A program made the translations under genes and the position numbers. Below are positions 25,401 to 38,300 of a DNA stretch of 64,000 nucleotides, one piece after another. Source of the stretch: Thysanoteuthis rhombus (Eukaryota > Mollusca > Cephalopoda > Oegopsida > Thysanoteuthidae); assembly GCA_963457665.1 (NCBI GenBank), contig OY735203.1, positions 25,138,634 to 25,202,633 of the forward strand. The letters are read 5' to 3'. The first letter of the stretch is position 1. Every line of letters starts with the position of its first letter. The notes under the pieces are model-generated. The model made no database searches. It was not told where the DNA came from and saw nothing but the letters and a program-made list of their open reading frames with translations.

Positions 25401-28400
25401 ATCTAGGGTGTTTATTCCACACATGATCCAATTATATTTATTACAAACAAAAAGTGGATTGCATTTCTTTTAATATAAATTAATGCCAAAAAACTGAAAC
25501 TTGGAACAGAGAAAATCAGTGAATTTGGGTCAACGAGAGAAATGGATTTGTGCTTCTTGTTTTATTCATATTATTTTTTTTTGCCCTAGGAACTGTCAGG
25601 GGGTTAACTCTAAGGTGAGAGATAAGAGGACAAAGTGGGTTATTGAGTGGGTAGGTTGAAAGGCAGGGGTCTTGTGCGTTTTTCTCTTTTCTTCTTCTTT
25701 TTTGTAGCTTTTAAAAAATCCTAATTGCTCAAGATATGTATTTTGAAGGTTGCACCAACAGAGCTGAAGGGCTGAAAATTTAAACATTTACTCTTTTCAC
25801 CCAGAATTTTTTTTTTTGGGGGGGGGGGGTTAAGAAATCACTTTCATGAGGCACTCATAAATCTAAGCAAGCATCCATCACTTATTAGTAAGGATAGATG
25901 ACTGAACATGACCTTTAACATTCACTATAAACAAATGTATTTTTCATTATACTTCAAGTAAACAGTAATTGATATCTTTTTTTTTTTCAAATCTGGTAAG
26001 TTACCATTAAATTGACTAATTTTCAAATCCTAACTTTATAACAGCTATTCTAATTTAGAAGATTTTTAATTACAGAGTTCAAATTTTTCTCTCAGCAAAA
26101 CTAATATTGGATGAAAAAAATTCATATTAAAAACTGCAAAACCTGTTTTCAAGTAACATGCACAGACACTGCCAGTTTCAAACAAAGAGGCAAATTCAGC
26201 ATAAACTTACATTGTAAATTGAACCCTCTACTAAAAACCTATCGAAGGTGCCCCCCCCCCCAAAAAAAAACGAGCCTTTCTTTTCTTAGACATAGTAAGG
26301 AGTGAACATTTAAATTTTCATCTCTCTAGCTCCATTGGTGCTGTCTGTATGCATGATACATACAGCCAGACTCACTTTGAAGTTGAAGAAACCTATGATG
26401 TTTACAGTTTTGATATTGACTGTTTCTAATAAAACATATAATAAGTAAGAATTGATCGAATAAAGCACTCATAATATAATTTGGGTTTTCAAAATCAGAA
26501 AAAAAAAATTAGCCAATAACCGAATTGAAAGACAAAAAATCACTAGCAATTACTGCATTAGTAAGACCTCATCCACACAGAATCATTCAAGGCATAGTTT
26601 CTTGAACTATTTCAGTGTCACTAACCTGCAAGTCTTTATCTTTTTTATTACTATTATCTTTATTCTCCTCAGTGTATAATTTTGATTCATTTTGTATCAT
26701 GAGCAAAAAGTATAAATTAGCTCATTTCCTGAATGTTTATTTCATTCATATATTGTGAACATCTAAATAACATGTAATGAAAACTGGCTGACTAAAAATT
26801 TAATACGAAAAATTATACAATTTTTTTTTTTTTTTAGTTTATATAAATTTGTGAAACAACTATATAAATTCAATACTTGAAATTAGATTTTGAGAAATGT
26901 TTTCTCTTATTGTACATGTTTACTGCAAGAATTACTTTTATTAAGAATCTTTAAAAATATAAATACCAGATCAAATAAAGTCATTGAGTCTTGTTGTATC
27001 ATTCATACCCAAAATAACCTAATTCACCCTTGGGTGAATCATTTACCAGTTCAAGAAACATTGATTTAAGATATGAGAGAATCCACATTTTTACTACAGT
27101 TTAAAGAAGAGCACTTATTGCACCCAATTTTTTTTTGAAATGAAACCAAAACATCCACATTATACATTTGTAGATTTTACACTATAAGAGAAATTTGTGC
27201 CACAAGAGATTTTATTATTCATGTGACAAATATGTAGAAATTAATGTCTGAAGATTAAAGGTAGAGATTGCTATACAGATTGAAATGCTGAACATTCCAT
27301 TAGCAAAACAAAAAAACAATAAGAAATAGCAAATATCATTTCCAATATTCAATATATTCTGCAGTTAATTATGTTAAATCGATTTCATTTCATTTATTTC
27401 TATATTTATTTTTACTACTGGATCAGTTGGATTAAAAAAATCTCAAATTTTATTTACACTCAAAAAACCTGAAAATTGGTTCATACATTACAATCAACTT
27501 TGGGTGTATAAACAAGATATTGACTTTGAAGTCAATAATGAATTCAGGTCATTATAGTAAGTCTTTCTTTTTTTGTTTAGTGTAAATACATCCAATTATG
27601 AATAAGTAAGTGAAATTAGGGTTTGAAACTTTTTTAATCAATGTTTTCACACTACCTGACAGTTCAATTTTTCTAACTTAGGCTCCAAAGCAGGGTTGCC
27701 AGATTTGACTAGAGGGGGAGATGATTCGAGTTTCAACTCAGAGGTATACCAAACACAGACATGGGAGTAACATTGAATTTTGAAAATGAGCAAGTCGGGA
27801 GGCAGAGGTTCAATACTTGCAGGCAGTTGAAAGGCATTTCAATACCAAACTCTTAGGGCAGACCAACCACAAGAAGCTGGTATCGAACCTCCATCTCCAG
27901 ACTTTCCGTATTTCCTAATTCAACAGTTTCCTATGTCAATACTAGATAAGCTACCGGGATGAAGCTCACACTATTTCCCCTTCTGGACAAATCAGCCAAC
28001 CCTGCCCCATAAGTAAATCTGATAAAGTTTACAAACAAATGGAATATGGAGAAAGGAAAGACTAGAACTACATTGCATCAATGCAAGGGAATGCTGTGTA
28101 TTATTAATAAGCAACAAGTGCATAGTGAATCGCCCTTACCAAAATACATGGCAGGATTTCCAACATTGATCTCAATATTGTATTAAAAGACTCTATCTAC
28201 AATAAAACAAATATCAACCAACACTTCTATTTTTTAATAAAAAAAAAAAAAAAAAAGATAATGAAAATATAAATTAATAAAATAATGTACATGGAGAGAA
28301 AAATCTGGAAACATTAAATTAGTAATTTTCTAATCTTGTTAAAATAATTGAAGAAAAGGAGAACTTCAACATTTAACATACCTCTTTCATGATAATTTCA

Positions 28401-31400
28401 CTCTTTGCAAAATTTATTTGAAAATGATAATCTCTCTCATAAAACTATATAACCAAAGATAGGTAACATTTACTATCTACATTATTTACTAGGCAAAATA
28501 GTCCAATTATAATATATGCATGTGAATCAATAAGTCCGTAGCCTGACAGCCAGTTATTAGCCACTGCTTTGCTAATGGAATACCTAGAGCTATATCAGTA
28601 TGTTTACACTGTAATTTGAAAGATTAACACAAGATATTGTTGACTACAATTCTTGTATTTATTTTGTATTAAACTTGAAATAAGTAAAATATACAGATGT
28701 ACACTGGTTGGCTTCAGGCTTTATAGCAATTAAATTTTATTGCATAAAATCGGTTTAATTCTTAATGCAAAAAGGATAAAAATGTGATATAAAAATAATT
28801 TTTCCCCATCATATGGAAACAGAGTTAATTGTTCAGTTAAATATTCACTGAAACAAAATAAGATAGAAAAATATTTCCATTAGTTTTTCTTTTTTCACAT
28901 AGAAATCTTCTATTACATAAATTCAGTAATCAAGGAGTTGTTCACCTTAAACTATGACTGAAAAAACAGACAACCGGCAAATTATAATATAGATAGATGA
29001 TTACTTTTAAAGAGAAAGAAAATAATTTTCAGGGTTTGAAACTAAAAATCTACTGACATAAATTTCTCCATAATTTAATAAAATAGACATAGAAAAAAGA
29101 TCAATCTATTAATTGAAACACTGAGATAAAAAAGAAAGTGTAAAGGAAAAATTTCTAATTGGATTTTACCTGTTCTGGAGGATTTGAGTTGGTTTGTACA
29201 GGGTCTGACTGTTCTCTACGTGAAGCTTCAAAACGGGCAAAGCAGAAAACAACCAAATTAAACCCTACAGAAGTAATAATGCTTATAAAAGCCACCTCTT
29301 TCCTGAAAAATAAATTTTAAATATAAGGATTACACGAAAAATTTCATGAGCATATAAAATTCAAGAATCAAACAGCTATATCGATAAGAAATGTGCAGGC
29401 CTTCTCCACTATAATGTTTGTGTAGGGGTCCAAGAAAACTGAGCATATTATAACCAAGCTGTGATTATTAAAACAAGGTTAGCCATCATTTTGAGTAAAT
29501 TCTGTCAGACAAAAAATGATAAATAAATAAATAAAGTCTCACTTGAAGTAATAATGGTTCTATTAAATGATAAACAAAATTTTACATTTACTAATTATAT
29601 TCAAAATTTCAATTAACACATTTCAAGCTGCTAAAAACAAGTCTGGTTAATCACTCAATAGAAACCATCATATGAAAAATGTCTCGTAGCAACATGCTGT
29701 GTTGGGGTAATCAATTAAAAAATTGGAAAAAAAGGAGCTGATCAATGAATACTGTATATATTTCTGAATATCAACAAGGTTTCTATCTGTTGCCTAGAAT
29801 TATACTTATAGTCAAGTAGAGTCATAAAGAAATGACAAAACTTTGTAGTGGACGAATGTTCAAGTGAGCGATAATAATGGTCCGTTACAGCTTCAAGGGA
29901 TATGGAATCTGCAACGCCATGAATGAAACATAAGATGACATCTTTTGAAAAGAACCTGATGACTATGTGTCAAAAACAGAGGACTTACCATGAGATTATC
30001 CTCATGACAACATCATGTCAGACTAACAGCCTCGGCAGTTTTCCAAATCTGATGAAGACTTGCTTCTATATTCAATATTGTTCAGTCATATTTCTTTGTT
30101 ACTTAAAAGATTACATCTACAAGTTATCATTTATTTCTCTCACTTTAGTTGGGCTAGTGATCACTAAGATGTCAGAATTTTCAAAAAAACATGAGAGAAT
30201 GCTGGCAGAAAGAAACTAAAGGACCAATTGGCATTAATTTACGATGTAAATTGACACCTCAACTAAAAACTCATTTTGGTGGGCAATTAAGGAAGAAAAA
30301 AAAAATGAAAGAAAAAATTAAATTTTTTTTTTTTCTTTGGGTAATGTCTCTTGTTTACATACAAGAGAATAAGTGTCTGGATCTAATGAATATTAATATT
30401 GTCCAAAAGTGTGAAATCAAGTGCTCTCAGCCAGACTTCAAGCTATTATCAACTTTGGGGACAAACTTAGGATGCTGACAGTTTTTTTTTTGAGTATTCT
30501 ATACAGTCAAACACTCAAAATATTTTTTTTTTTAAATCATAAACATTCCTTACTACAAAACTATCAACACATGTCTCTTCAGTTTTCAAGTCAGCCAGCC
30601 AGACTGACTATGTATGTGAAGCTAGAAGCAGAATATTAAAATAAATGGCTGAATATGCAGAATGAAATCATTCATTTGTAGACCTATTTACAATGAGATA
30701 TTCTATCTGGTTTCATGGAGAAAAGAAAAAGAATATTGAGGTTAAAGATTCAGATAATTTGAAATGACTCATTTTTTTTTTATTAAATTTACCAGCTTGT
30801 AGCAAGAAAAAAGAAAAAGAAATTTTTAAAAGGTAGGATAACAATTGAAGGCAATTCTTCAGAAAATGTTTAAATATTCAATACCTTCAGTTTACACTAC
30901 ATTGAGTGATAGTAAGTAAAAAGTAATGATATTAAATCATAATGACTCGCAAAAGACTTACCACCAAATCATGAGTGATGATTGACGAACATTCTCCAAA
31001 ATGCTCTTGTAATCTTCATATACTTCCTTTTCTTTGTCAGGCAAGATGAGAGTGAAATCAGGGAAGAGGTAATAGCCGTCATCTGAGGTGATGAAAAAAA
31101 AAGATACGATTTTATAAACCCAATTGAAAAATATTTCATACTTAGTAAATAAAAACTGAAGCAGTTGACAAGGATAATTTCCCAGTAATTTTCTATGCTT
31201 CAATTTAGAAAAAAGGCTTGAAAAATTACTGGTTGAGCATCTCTTATCAGAAGTGCCTTCGACAAGAAATGTTTCAGATTTTGGAATAATTGCATATACA
31301 TGTAGAGATATCCAGGGGATGGTAGTACAAGTAAAAAAAAAAACAAAACAACCCCCCCACCAAAAAACCATAACATTTCATATGTACCTTGTATACATAG

Positions 31401-34400
31401 ATTGAAAGTAATTTATACAATACTTCTAATAATTTTACGCATGAAATAAAGTTTGCGGTGACAATAGTTGATAAACTGGCACCAATGTTGTTAATTTGTT
31501 CTGATTGTGACTCGTTTCATCTTCAGCCGTTTGTGATGTAAATATCGTTTTATATTTCTAAAGAGTTACACAAAGATAACCAAGCTTTTAGTTTAGTCAG
31601 AATGATTTGAATAAAGCCTTGGAAATCAGCCTCACTCTCACTCATAGTGCAGAGAGGTCAGGTGTGGAATCTTTCACTTGTAACATCATGGTGACTCTCA
31701 AATAGTTTCAAATTCCAGACTTTCGGATAAGAGATACTCAACCTGTACTGATAACATTCCATCTCTATTTATATTGATAAGACTAACTTTACATTATTAG
31801 CTGATACTGCAAATTGTGTTATCAAATAAAAATATAACTTGCATCAAGTAGCCACGAAAATCGGTCTATAAATTCATATTGATTTACACAGACCGATGCA
31901 GAGAGGAAAGCAAGATTAAAGTGAATAATGCAGGAAACCAAATATTCAAAAAGACAGTAGAAGAGAAGGACAGAAAATCCAATATCCAAAAACCAATCTA
32001 ATAGGTCAGCAGAAGAGGAAACTGAAATTGCCAATAGCTTGTGAGTTAGAAACCTGAAAGCATTTTTTCCTGTCCAATCCAACTTTTCCTCACTGGTACC
32101 AGCTCACAGGTCAACATGGTAAGAGCCGGCTGACCAATCATAGTTCAATAAATCACTTTGTTATTGATTTGGAATGGCTAACAAAAAGCTGATTGTACCC
32201 TCAAGAAATGAATGAAAATGGGGTTGCACTGTTATGATATAGATATATGAATTAAATTTCTAAAATATTAGGCGAGTTTTTTCCTCATCTAACAAATTTT
32301 TCAAGTTTATTAAAAGGTAGAAAAATTCATGAACAATTATTCTGTATTTTTGGTTATGATAATTATCTTGTGAGACAAACCAAAGTGTGTTCAGTCATGT
32401 ATAGAGTTTTTATTATAAATAAATCTAGGAACAAGTCAATCAGATAAGGTAGTATTTGTTACTTGGTTTGGATTCCATACAGTTCGCTAAACATGCTAGT
32501 CTCTTCAGGAGTTTCGAAATGCGATTTTGAGTTAGCATATTTTTGCAATGAATGCACAGGATTTCTCATCATGAACATTGTCAAAGGAAACAATTGTCAA
32601 AGGAGACAAAAAGTATTGCGGATTACTCAATTCTATCCAAGCCTCTGTGCACTGAATTGAATGCTTGCGTCCATTTTGATTCTCTGGCAAATGATGGGGC
32701 AAAACACATTCTATAATTGAACATTAATCCAAGTGAAATGATTTCCTCTTGCTTCTGTGTTCGACCTAATATGGGTGTTCTATTCTTCAACTTGGTGTGA
32801 AGTTTGGTCCACGTATTGGACCTTGCATTTTTTCAATGTAATGACATATAACACCTCTTGTGTTAGAGACAAGCAATTCCATCAAGTGAATGACCACATT
32901 GGTTTGAGTGGATTTCACTATATTTTTTATAACATTTAGAAATGAGGGTTTTTTGTTTTTTTTTATTTAATGTTAATATTCCAGGATGAAAATTTCAAAG
33001 TAAATTATTTGACAAAAAAGATTTAACTAACCAAATGGGTAACTCTGCTGCCAAACTGCAACAGCTGTGTTTTGGAGATCTTTTCGTTTGAAAGTCTTTC
33101 TACCAATCAAAGGGACTCCATTATTCCTGTTGGGCCTAAAAGTAGGGGTCCGGGAACGAGCTGCAGTGAATAAAAGCAAGCATTAGACAGCGAAAAGTAG
33201 AATACACATTAAAATACTGGCTTATTTCTGGTGAATCCAACAAATACATAAAGATTTGAATCATTACTGATGAATTCTACAATTACATAAAAATTTGAAT
33301 AATTTCTGGCAGGTCATACAAATACATAAACATTTAAATTGTCAAAAGATAAGGAAAAACAACACTTCAAATTTTCCAATGAGTTGATATTTTAACTAGA
33401 AGAATAAAATGACATTCCAACAATAATATGAAAGAGCTGAATATAGAAATCTATGTTTGAGTTCGAATCCTATAGGCAACTTAATGAATAAATCTGCTGT
33501 ACAGCAATCATTGAATAAAAAAAAACAACCTGACACAAAACATATCAATACATTTGATTAAAACTATGGATAAAAGATTGCATGACCATGAAATAATGTA
33601 AGATACAAATAATCAATATAACTAGCATAAGGACACCTTACAGACTCCAAGATCAGTGTGAAATTGCATTTGCTGGGATGTAGTATTCTTGTAATGGGAC
33701 GGAGAACCAGCAAAGACAGATGATATCGCAAGTTACTGGTGGGGCACCCTTTGTAAGTGGTAATGATGTTTTGACCCTGCTGACCCCCAAAGGTTGTTGG
33801 AGGCACTACTGCTGTTCTTGCAACAGTAGTGGTATGAATTCATTGGGTAGGCTCATTGACACCCTTCCCTTAATATGATTAAGCTGAGTTTTCACATAAA
33901 CCAACAACTTTAATCTTGTGATAACTCATGCAAAATTCAACCAATAAAATCTGTCATCCCGTAAAGGCTTTTTGTAGGTAACTTTTTTCAAATAATACTG
34001 ACTCACAGAAATTGCTCTGAAAATTGCTACATACAAAGTTTTTAGGGAAAATTAACATAAAATTTGATTTAACACAATGCATGCCTGAACGGCAAAACTA
34101 ATTTGCACAAAACTTTCCATAGACATTTAACCCAGCCCAGCAAATCTTTTTTGGGGGGGAAGAAAAAACAAGGATTATCCAATTTGTAAGCCTAAAACAA
34201 GGGTTTTAGTGTTGGAAATGAAAAAAGATTTTAAAAGTCAGATACGAGTGATTTATAATCAAAAATAAATCACCTATCTAATACATCCGCTCTGGGGCAA
34301 AGTTGGTAAGTGCATTCATCTTGTAATCAAGAGGTTGGTGGTTCGAACCCACCAAGGAGTGACTTTTTTAATGCATGTTTGCTCAAATGATTCTTAACCC

Positions 34401-35271
34401 TTTCTTTCCATTCTTTAAACTTGTATTTCTTCTTATTTTTTTTTGCTTCAGGCAAATATCTTAGAAGAATGTAAAAAAAAAAAAAAACAACAAAATTAAA
34501 ACATTCCTTTAAAATAAGCAAAAACATTAGTCTCTCCTTTGTCTTATTTTGTAAGGGTGATTGAGCAGAGCCATGGCCTTCAGGCATTGTGATAGTCATT
34601 GCATGTTCACTTCACTGTAAGGGGATTAGGCCAAAAGTACAAATTTGTACTATAAGCCTTAATCAGATGAAAGTGTTTAGGCATTGCAACTGTCAGTTGT
34701 GCTCTTGTACATTTTATGGGAAAATATACAACATGGATACACATTGTGCTTTGCATATTTAATCAATGCAAAATTTTAAGGCCAAAGGCTTTCAGTAATT
34801 TTTTATTTTTTTAATCCACAACCAATTATATCTATTTCTAGTATCATCACTTATTGCTATATATTTATATTATTATTAGTATAGTACCAGTAAAAAATGA
34901 CAGGAACATTTACAAATGGATATATCATTGAATCACAATAGCCCCACTAATTCCCTGACCGCCCAACCAACCAGCCAAGTGTATCATAGATTCTTCTCTT
35001 TTTGCTCTTGTGTTTGTTTGTGTATCTCCAGGGACTCATGGTGACATTTTGGGGGCAAAAACCAATAATATTTCTATGAGTATACCAATAACCACCATCT
35101 AAAAACAGGCCCCTCTTGGACTCTATGGTCATTTTGGACCAACAATGCCTAAATCTTGAGCTGGTATCTTTCTAGATAATTTTAGATGAAAGATTTTCTT
35201 ATCTTCAGATAATTACTTCTGGTAAATGCAGGTTATGATGATTCATTTAAGCAAGGTACAGATATTCAAGT

Positions 35272-35335
<64 letters not shown>

Positions 35336-38300
35336 ACAAGTATATAAGTGTATTTATTGCACAAAAAAAAAAAAAAGAAAAAAAGCACCCCCAAAGCAAG
35401 ATTTTTCTCCTGATTTTCATGAAAAATTTAAGATGCCTACATTTGTTTTTGTCTAATTAATACTGACATCATCATCATCATCAGTAATAGTTATGTAGAC
35501 GCAAACATATACCTAGCATAAGCGGATACACAGGCAAAAGCTTTGTTCCACAAAAAGTCACAAAGAAAGTGAGATTGGCTTCTAAATACAAAGATTAATC
35601 AAATAGAAACAATTGAATATCTGATGAAATTCACTAAAAATCATAACTCTTCAAATGAAAGTATCATTCAAGATAAAAATGATTCTTTGAAAATGATCTA
35701 AAATAAGATGACACACAAAAAAAGTTTTTCTTGTTTATGAAGATTTCAAAGGGTGTGTACTCATGAGAAGCAAGGTGAACAGAAAGTGAGTATACTCACA
35801 GGAAGCAAGGTAAGGTTTCCAATAAACAGACGGTACTTTTCCCAAAGGTGATCCTTCAATTATTTCGTTAGTGGCAAAACTTGATACTTGAACATACATT
35901 TGATTTTGGTGATGTCCTAAAATGTAATAAATGCAATAGTGAAAAGCTTTACAAAAAGCATTTATTTTTCTAATGTTTTCCTTTCAAATATTAAAACTGA
36001 ATAGTAACATCTGTTGAGGAGATTGAAAAAGTATGCGTCAGATCATTCATGCGCTAGTTCAATCTCATCTTTTCCTGAGTGAAGATCTAGCAAGGGATGT
36101 CACTCTCAAAAACACAGTTAACACGAGTTCTCTCCTTTGCTTTTTCAGATATGTATAGAAGGAGAAGGAGTTAAAAAGAGGCAGAGGAAACAAAGAGTGG
36201 TCAGAGAGTTCTGGTAGGTCAGGGTGTCAGTCAGTGGCAGTCATCAGTACTAGAGATGTCAAAGCAAATAGAAGAAGGAGGAGATAAAGAGAGGCAAAGG
36301 AAACAAGGAGTGGTCGGAACGTTTTGATAGGTCAGCATGTCAGTCAGTGGCAGTCAACAGTACAACAAAGTATGCATATAGAAAGGTGGAAGATAATGAT
36401 AGGTAGAGGAAAGTTGTTAGAGTGTTTCGGTAGGTCAATGTGTCAGTCAGAGAAAGTCTTCAGTACTAAAGATGCTAATACATCAAAAAAAAAAAAAAAA
36501 GAAAAAAAAAGAAAAGAAAAGAAGGGGTTTAACTGTAATTGTTGAGATGATCAAATACTTCTGATTTAGTAGGACTGAGTCATAGCTGTTGGAATGAATG
36601 GATTTTGATTATCATAAGTTCATGAAAATCCTTTGCATTTTCATGTTACAGAAGATAAATTATTATTGTCAATAAACAATAATCTATTTTTATTCGTTTT
36701 CCTTTTATAAATGACAATCAAAAACTTAGCAGTATAAAGTGTACTTTCAAGATTTGAAGAAAAGCAAACAAGTCTGGCTAGTCACTCAATAGAAACCATC
36801 TCATGCCACGTTGGGCAAAAGGTGTGATCAATGGAAAATTTACTTCCCTCACCTTTCGTGGAGTAGTAATCAAAAAAAAAAAAAAAAAAAAAATTCTACA
36901 TTTTCAACAAAAAACAAGCAAGCTTCAATGCTGCCGGACTCAAACTAAGGAACCAATTTATCATAAACTTATATCCCAAATTGAACCCATCCATAAAGAA
37001 AAAAAACAAAAAACTATTGGGGTGGGTCGGAACAGAGAAAAAAAAAAAAAAAAAAATGATTTCTACACATAAGGAGTAAATTGCAGCCCTCTACCTCCAT
37101 CAGTATGCCCTGTATGCATAATACATACATACATATAGAGTTAGAACAACTTGAAAACAGAAGAAACCTTGTGTTGACAGTCTCGGTTGACAGTTTCTAA
37201 TAATTAATCCTTGGTTTGACACACGCTAACCTATGGTGATGTTTAACCAGCATACAAAGACTCCGAGTATAATTAAACACCATTATCATCAAAAATCAAC
37301 AGATGCACCTCAAAAATTGAAATGTCAGTTTGAAATCTTGGCTGCACAGTTTCCGTCATACCTTGACAAATCTGATTAAGAACAAAAGAGAGGCATCTAA
37401 TTTGACTATTGCATTAATTTGTTGTTTAATTATACTTTTAATGAAAAATTCAATTTTTTTTAACCTCTGTAGGACTTCTTAAGCCCATGTATGCTGGTTC
37501 AACACCACCGTAGGCTCATGTACATAAAACCAAAGATTACCAACAAATAATTTTTAAAAGAATCTAATGAATTGAAAATATTGGAATGGAACTAGATGAA
37601 AGAGAACACAGATTAGGTGAACTAACATAGTTTTTCCACACCTATGTTTAACAAGACTTTACTGTCATATAGAATAATATAAAATGGGGAAAGAGTAATC
37701 TGGAAGACACCCTCTCTCCTTTTAAATAACATCTAAACTAGTTGAAATTCCGTCCATAAGACGTCCAGTTAAAGTAATGGTGAAAGTACCACACAGCAAC
37801 GATAAGGAGGTATTTCCCATCAGTTATTATGTCCAGGAAAAAATTGACTAATTCATTTAGAAGAAAAATGAAAACAAAAAGACAAAAATATCTATAAGAA
37901 AATTATTTCTGAATTTTAATTTGAAAGAAAAAAAAAATAGAAAATAAAAAATAGAAATAATTCTAAAATCTCTTAAATAATTGAAATTAATAAGTAGATA
38001 ACTTACCAATGTACATAATTGGATTGATTCCCTCTGATATGGTTGGAATATGTACTCTACTGAATAAACTGATTGGCTTCAATCTGTTGTGGTGGAAGAG
38101 CCAAGCACTCGCGATTGGGGAAGTAAGCTATAAAGAAAAAAGATAATATAAGACAACGAGTCAAAGTGTAGAGAAATAAATAATTAGATATTGTCTAATT
38201 TCCCTGCATTGGAATGACTATCTGGCACATTGACACCTATATGGGTTATGTGCTAATAAAGACATAAAAGAAAAATATACAGATAAACTGTCGCATTTAT

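Larger units (their letters stand above)
23720..29169. other. PERK intron between exons I and J (5.4 kb)
   Basis: The longest intron seen. It holds a partial family A copy (26160-26440), the family B element (27691-28004) and, at 28527-28550, AATAAGTCCGTAGCCTGAC, which resembles the terminal sequence next to the mariner remnant at 58010. Otherwise AT-rich with no coding signal. Confidence 0.6.

Noticed and set aside
31822-32082. 86-codon hydrophobic minus-strand open frame in a PERK intron
   Set aside because: The exons on both sides join in phase without it, and it has no PERK similarity.
34275-34370. Functional tRNA gene (Thr-like anticodon loop)
   Set aside because: T arm and box B are good but the acceptor stem does not pair and the anticodon stem is poor; better explained as a SINE head.
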